From positions 434,657 to 498,656 of the forward strand of contig KB298688.1 in assembly GCA_000328365.1 (NCBI GenBank): a stretch of DNA of 64,000 bases, read 5' to 3'. The notes under the pieces are model-generated. The model searched no databases, was not told the origin of the DNA, and saw only the letters and a list, made by a program, of their open reading frames with translations. A program made the translations under genes and the position numbers. This DNA is from Capitella teleta. Its lineage: Eukaryota > Annelida > Polychaeta > Capitellidae. This document shows positions 63,305 through 64,000 of this stretch, in pieces (within the stretch, counting starts at the first letter, position 1; every line of letters starts with the position of its first letter).

Positions 63305-64000
63305 ATGATCACCTTGCTAATATCAGTGGCGCTGTTTGGGGGCACGGCATCCACGGCGTCCATCCCGGGACTGGACGGTGAGGATCCGCGAGATGGAATC
63401 CAAGAACCCAAACCATATTACATCGTTGAACAACTAGCAGTCAACACGCCGGTTGGCAGTGTGCCAATTGACGCTAGGTTGAGCCAGAGGTTCAGCCCTG
63501 AAGAACTCTCCCAAATATCATTCCATTTCATCAGTCAGAAGGACGACCAAGGTGTCGATCTTCCTTTGTTTGACATTGACAAGGGGAACGGGATTATCAA
63601 AACAGGGAGGGTGATCGACCGGGATGCCATCTGTCCTCATCAGATACAGTGCTTGGTCCACCTCCTGGTTGGGCTATCGCCGGCGGAGTTCTTCCTGGAG
63701 ATCAGGATCATCGTGGACATTATCGATCTCAACGACAACCGTCCAGTTTTCTCCCAACCAGAAATTCTCCGCCAAATTTCAGAGGCTGCAAGTCTGTCTG
63801 GAGCAAGGATCAATATCCCGACTGCGCATGACCCCGATAGCCCAGCATACGGAATTGACAAATACGAGCTCATCTCCAGTTCAGATCGATTTCATCTTGA
63901 GAAAGATTCCTCAGGAACAGGACTTAAAATCGTCGTCCAACCACTCGACAGAGAGGAGTTCAACTTCTACCAGTTCACCGTGGTGGCCTACGATGGAGGC
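63305..64000 (+). CDS. second protocadherin, N-terminal part (runs off the window)
   Basis: Open for 232 codons from the ATG at 63,305 to the last base with no stop. It shows a hydrophobic signal peptide (about residues 1-19), cadherin repeat 1 with a C-x5-C loop (C110, C116), the linker DLNDNRPVF (141-149), and most of repeat 2 with LDREEF and AYDGG. It aligns closely with protocadherin 1: IDRD-x-x-C-P-x4-C, then NDN-x-PVF-x-QP, QISE, and HDPDSP against QDPDSE. A paralogous tandem gene, not a shared-tail variant, because the tail exons of protocadherin 1 lie upstream of it. The 5' leader has its own promoter and intron. Its remaining exons must lie beyond 64,000. Confidence 0.92.
   Translation, partial: MITLLISVALFGGTASTASIPGLDGEDPRDGIQEPKPYYIVEQLAVNTPVGSVPIDARLSQRFSPEELSQISFHFISQKDDQGVDLPLFDIDKGNGIIKTGRVIDRDAICPHQIQCLVHLLVGLSPAEFFLEIRIIVDIIDLNDNRPVFSQPEILRQISEAASLSGARINIPTAHDPDSPAYGIDKYELISSSDRFHLEKDSSGTGLKIVVQPLDREEFNFYQFTVVAYDGG

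Overview
The window looks like intron-rich, repeat-laden DNA from an invertebrate animal. Large genes of non-clustered protocadherin type with a PDZ-ligand tail, a tRNA-derived SINE, LINE remnants, a Ty3/gypsy end and two MITE-like elements all point to a metazoan. Protocadherins are missing from flies and nematodes, so a deuterostome or lophotrochozoan is likelier than an ecdysozoan. I cannot name the species from the sequence alone.

Layout: 1-469 is the 3' end of a Ty3/gypsy LTR element (integrase C-terminus plus a short LTR). About 4.9-7.3 kb holds a broken intron-containing gene with a DUF4806-like domain. One of its introns carries a 5'-truncated SINE with a perfect 16-bp target duplication and a TTAA-flanked MITE candidate. 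At 7.35-8.55 kb lies a decayed LINE 3' end. From 8.5 to 39 kb I see no convincing gene: only low-copy AT-rich DNA, a Tc1/mariner-type MITE with perfect 38-bp inverted repeats (25.2-25.8 kb), a large tetranucleotide array (35.35-35.72 kb) and scattered candidate regulatory motifs.

The main gene is a protocadherin on the plus strand at about 39.3-46.8 kb. One large exon encodes signal peptide, seven cadherin repeats, membrane segment and the start of the tail. Three small downstream exons (44,581-44,760; 46,019-46,238; 46,290-46,651) keep the frame and complete a predicted 1,150-residue protein ending in a class I PDZ ligand. A poly(A) signal follows.

From 46.8 to 62.7 kb is intergenic DNA with a full-length tRNA-SINE (49.0-49.4 kb), a minus-strand LINE C-terminus (54.1-54.7 kb) and a recurrent TCACGTGATC motif. 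At 62.7-64.0 kb a second, paralogous protocadherin begins on the same strand: a compact promoter (CRE, CArG/SRE, inverted CCAAT, TATA-like), a short non-coding exon, a 260-nt intron, and 232 codons that run off the window. The two genes form a tandem pair, probably part of a longer protocadherin cluster. Each appears to have its own promoter and tail exons rather than a shared constant region.
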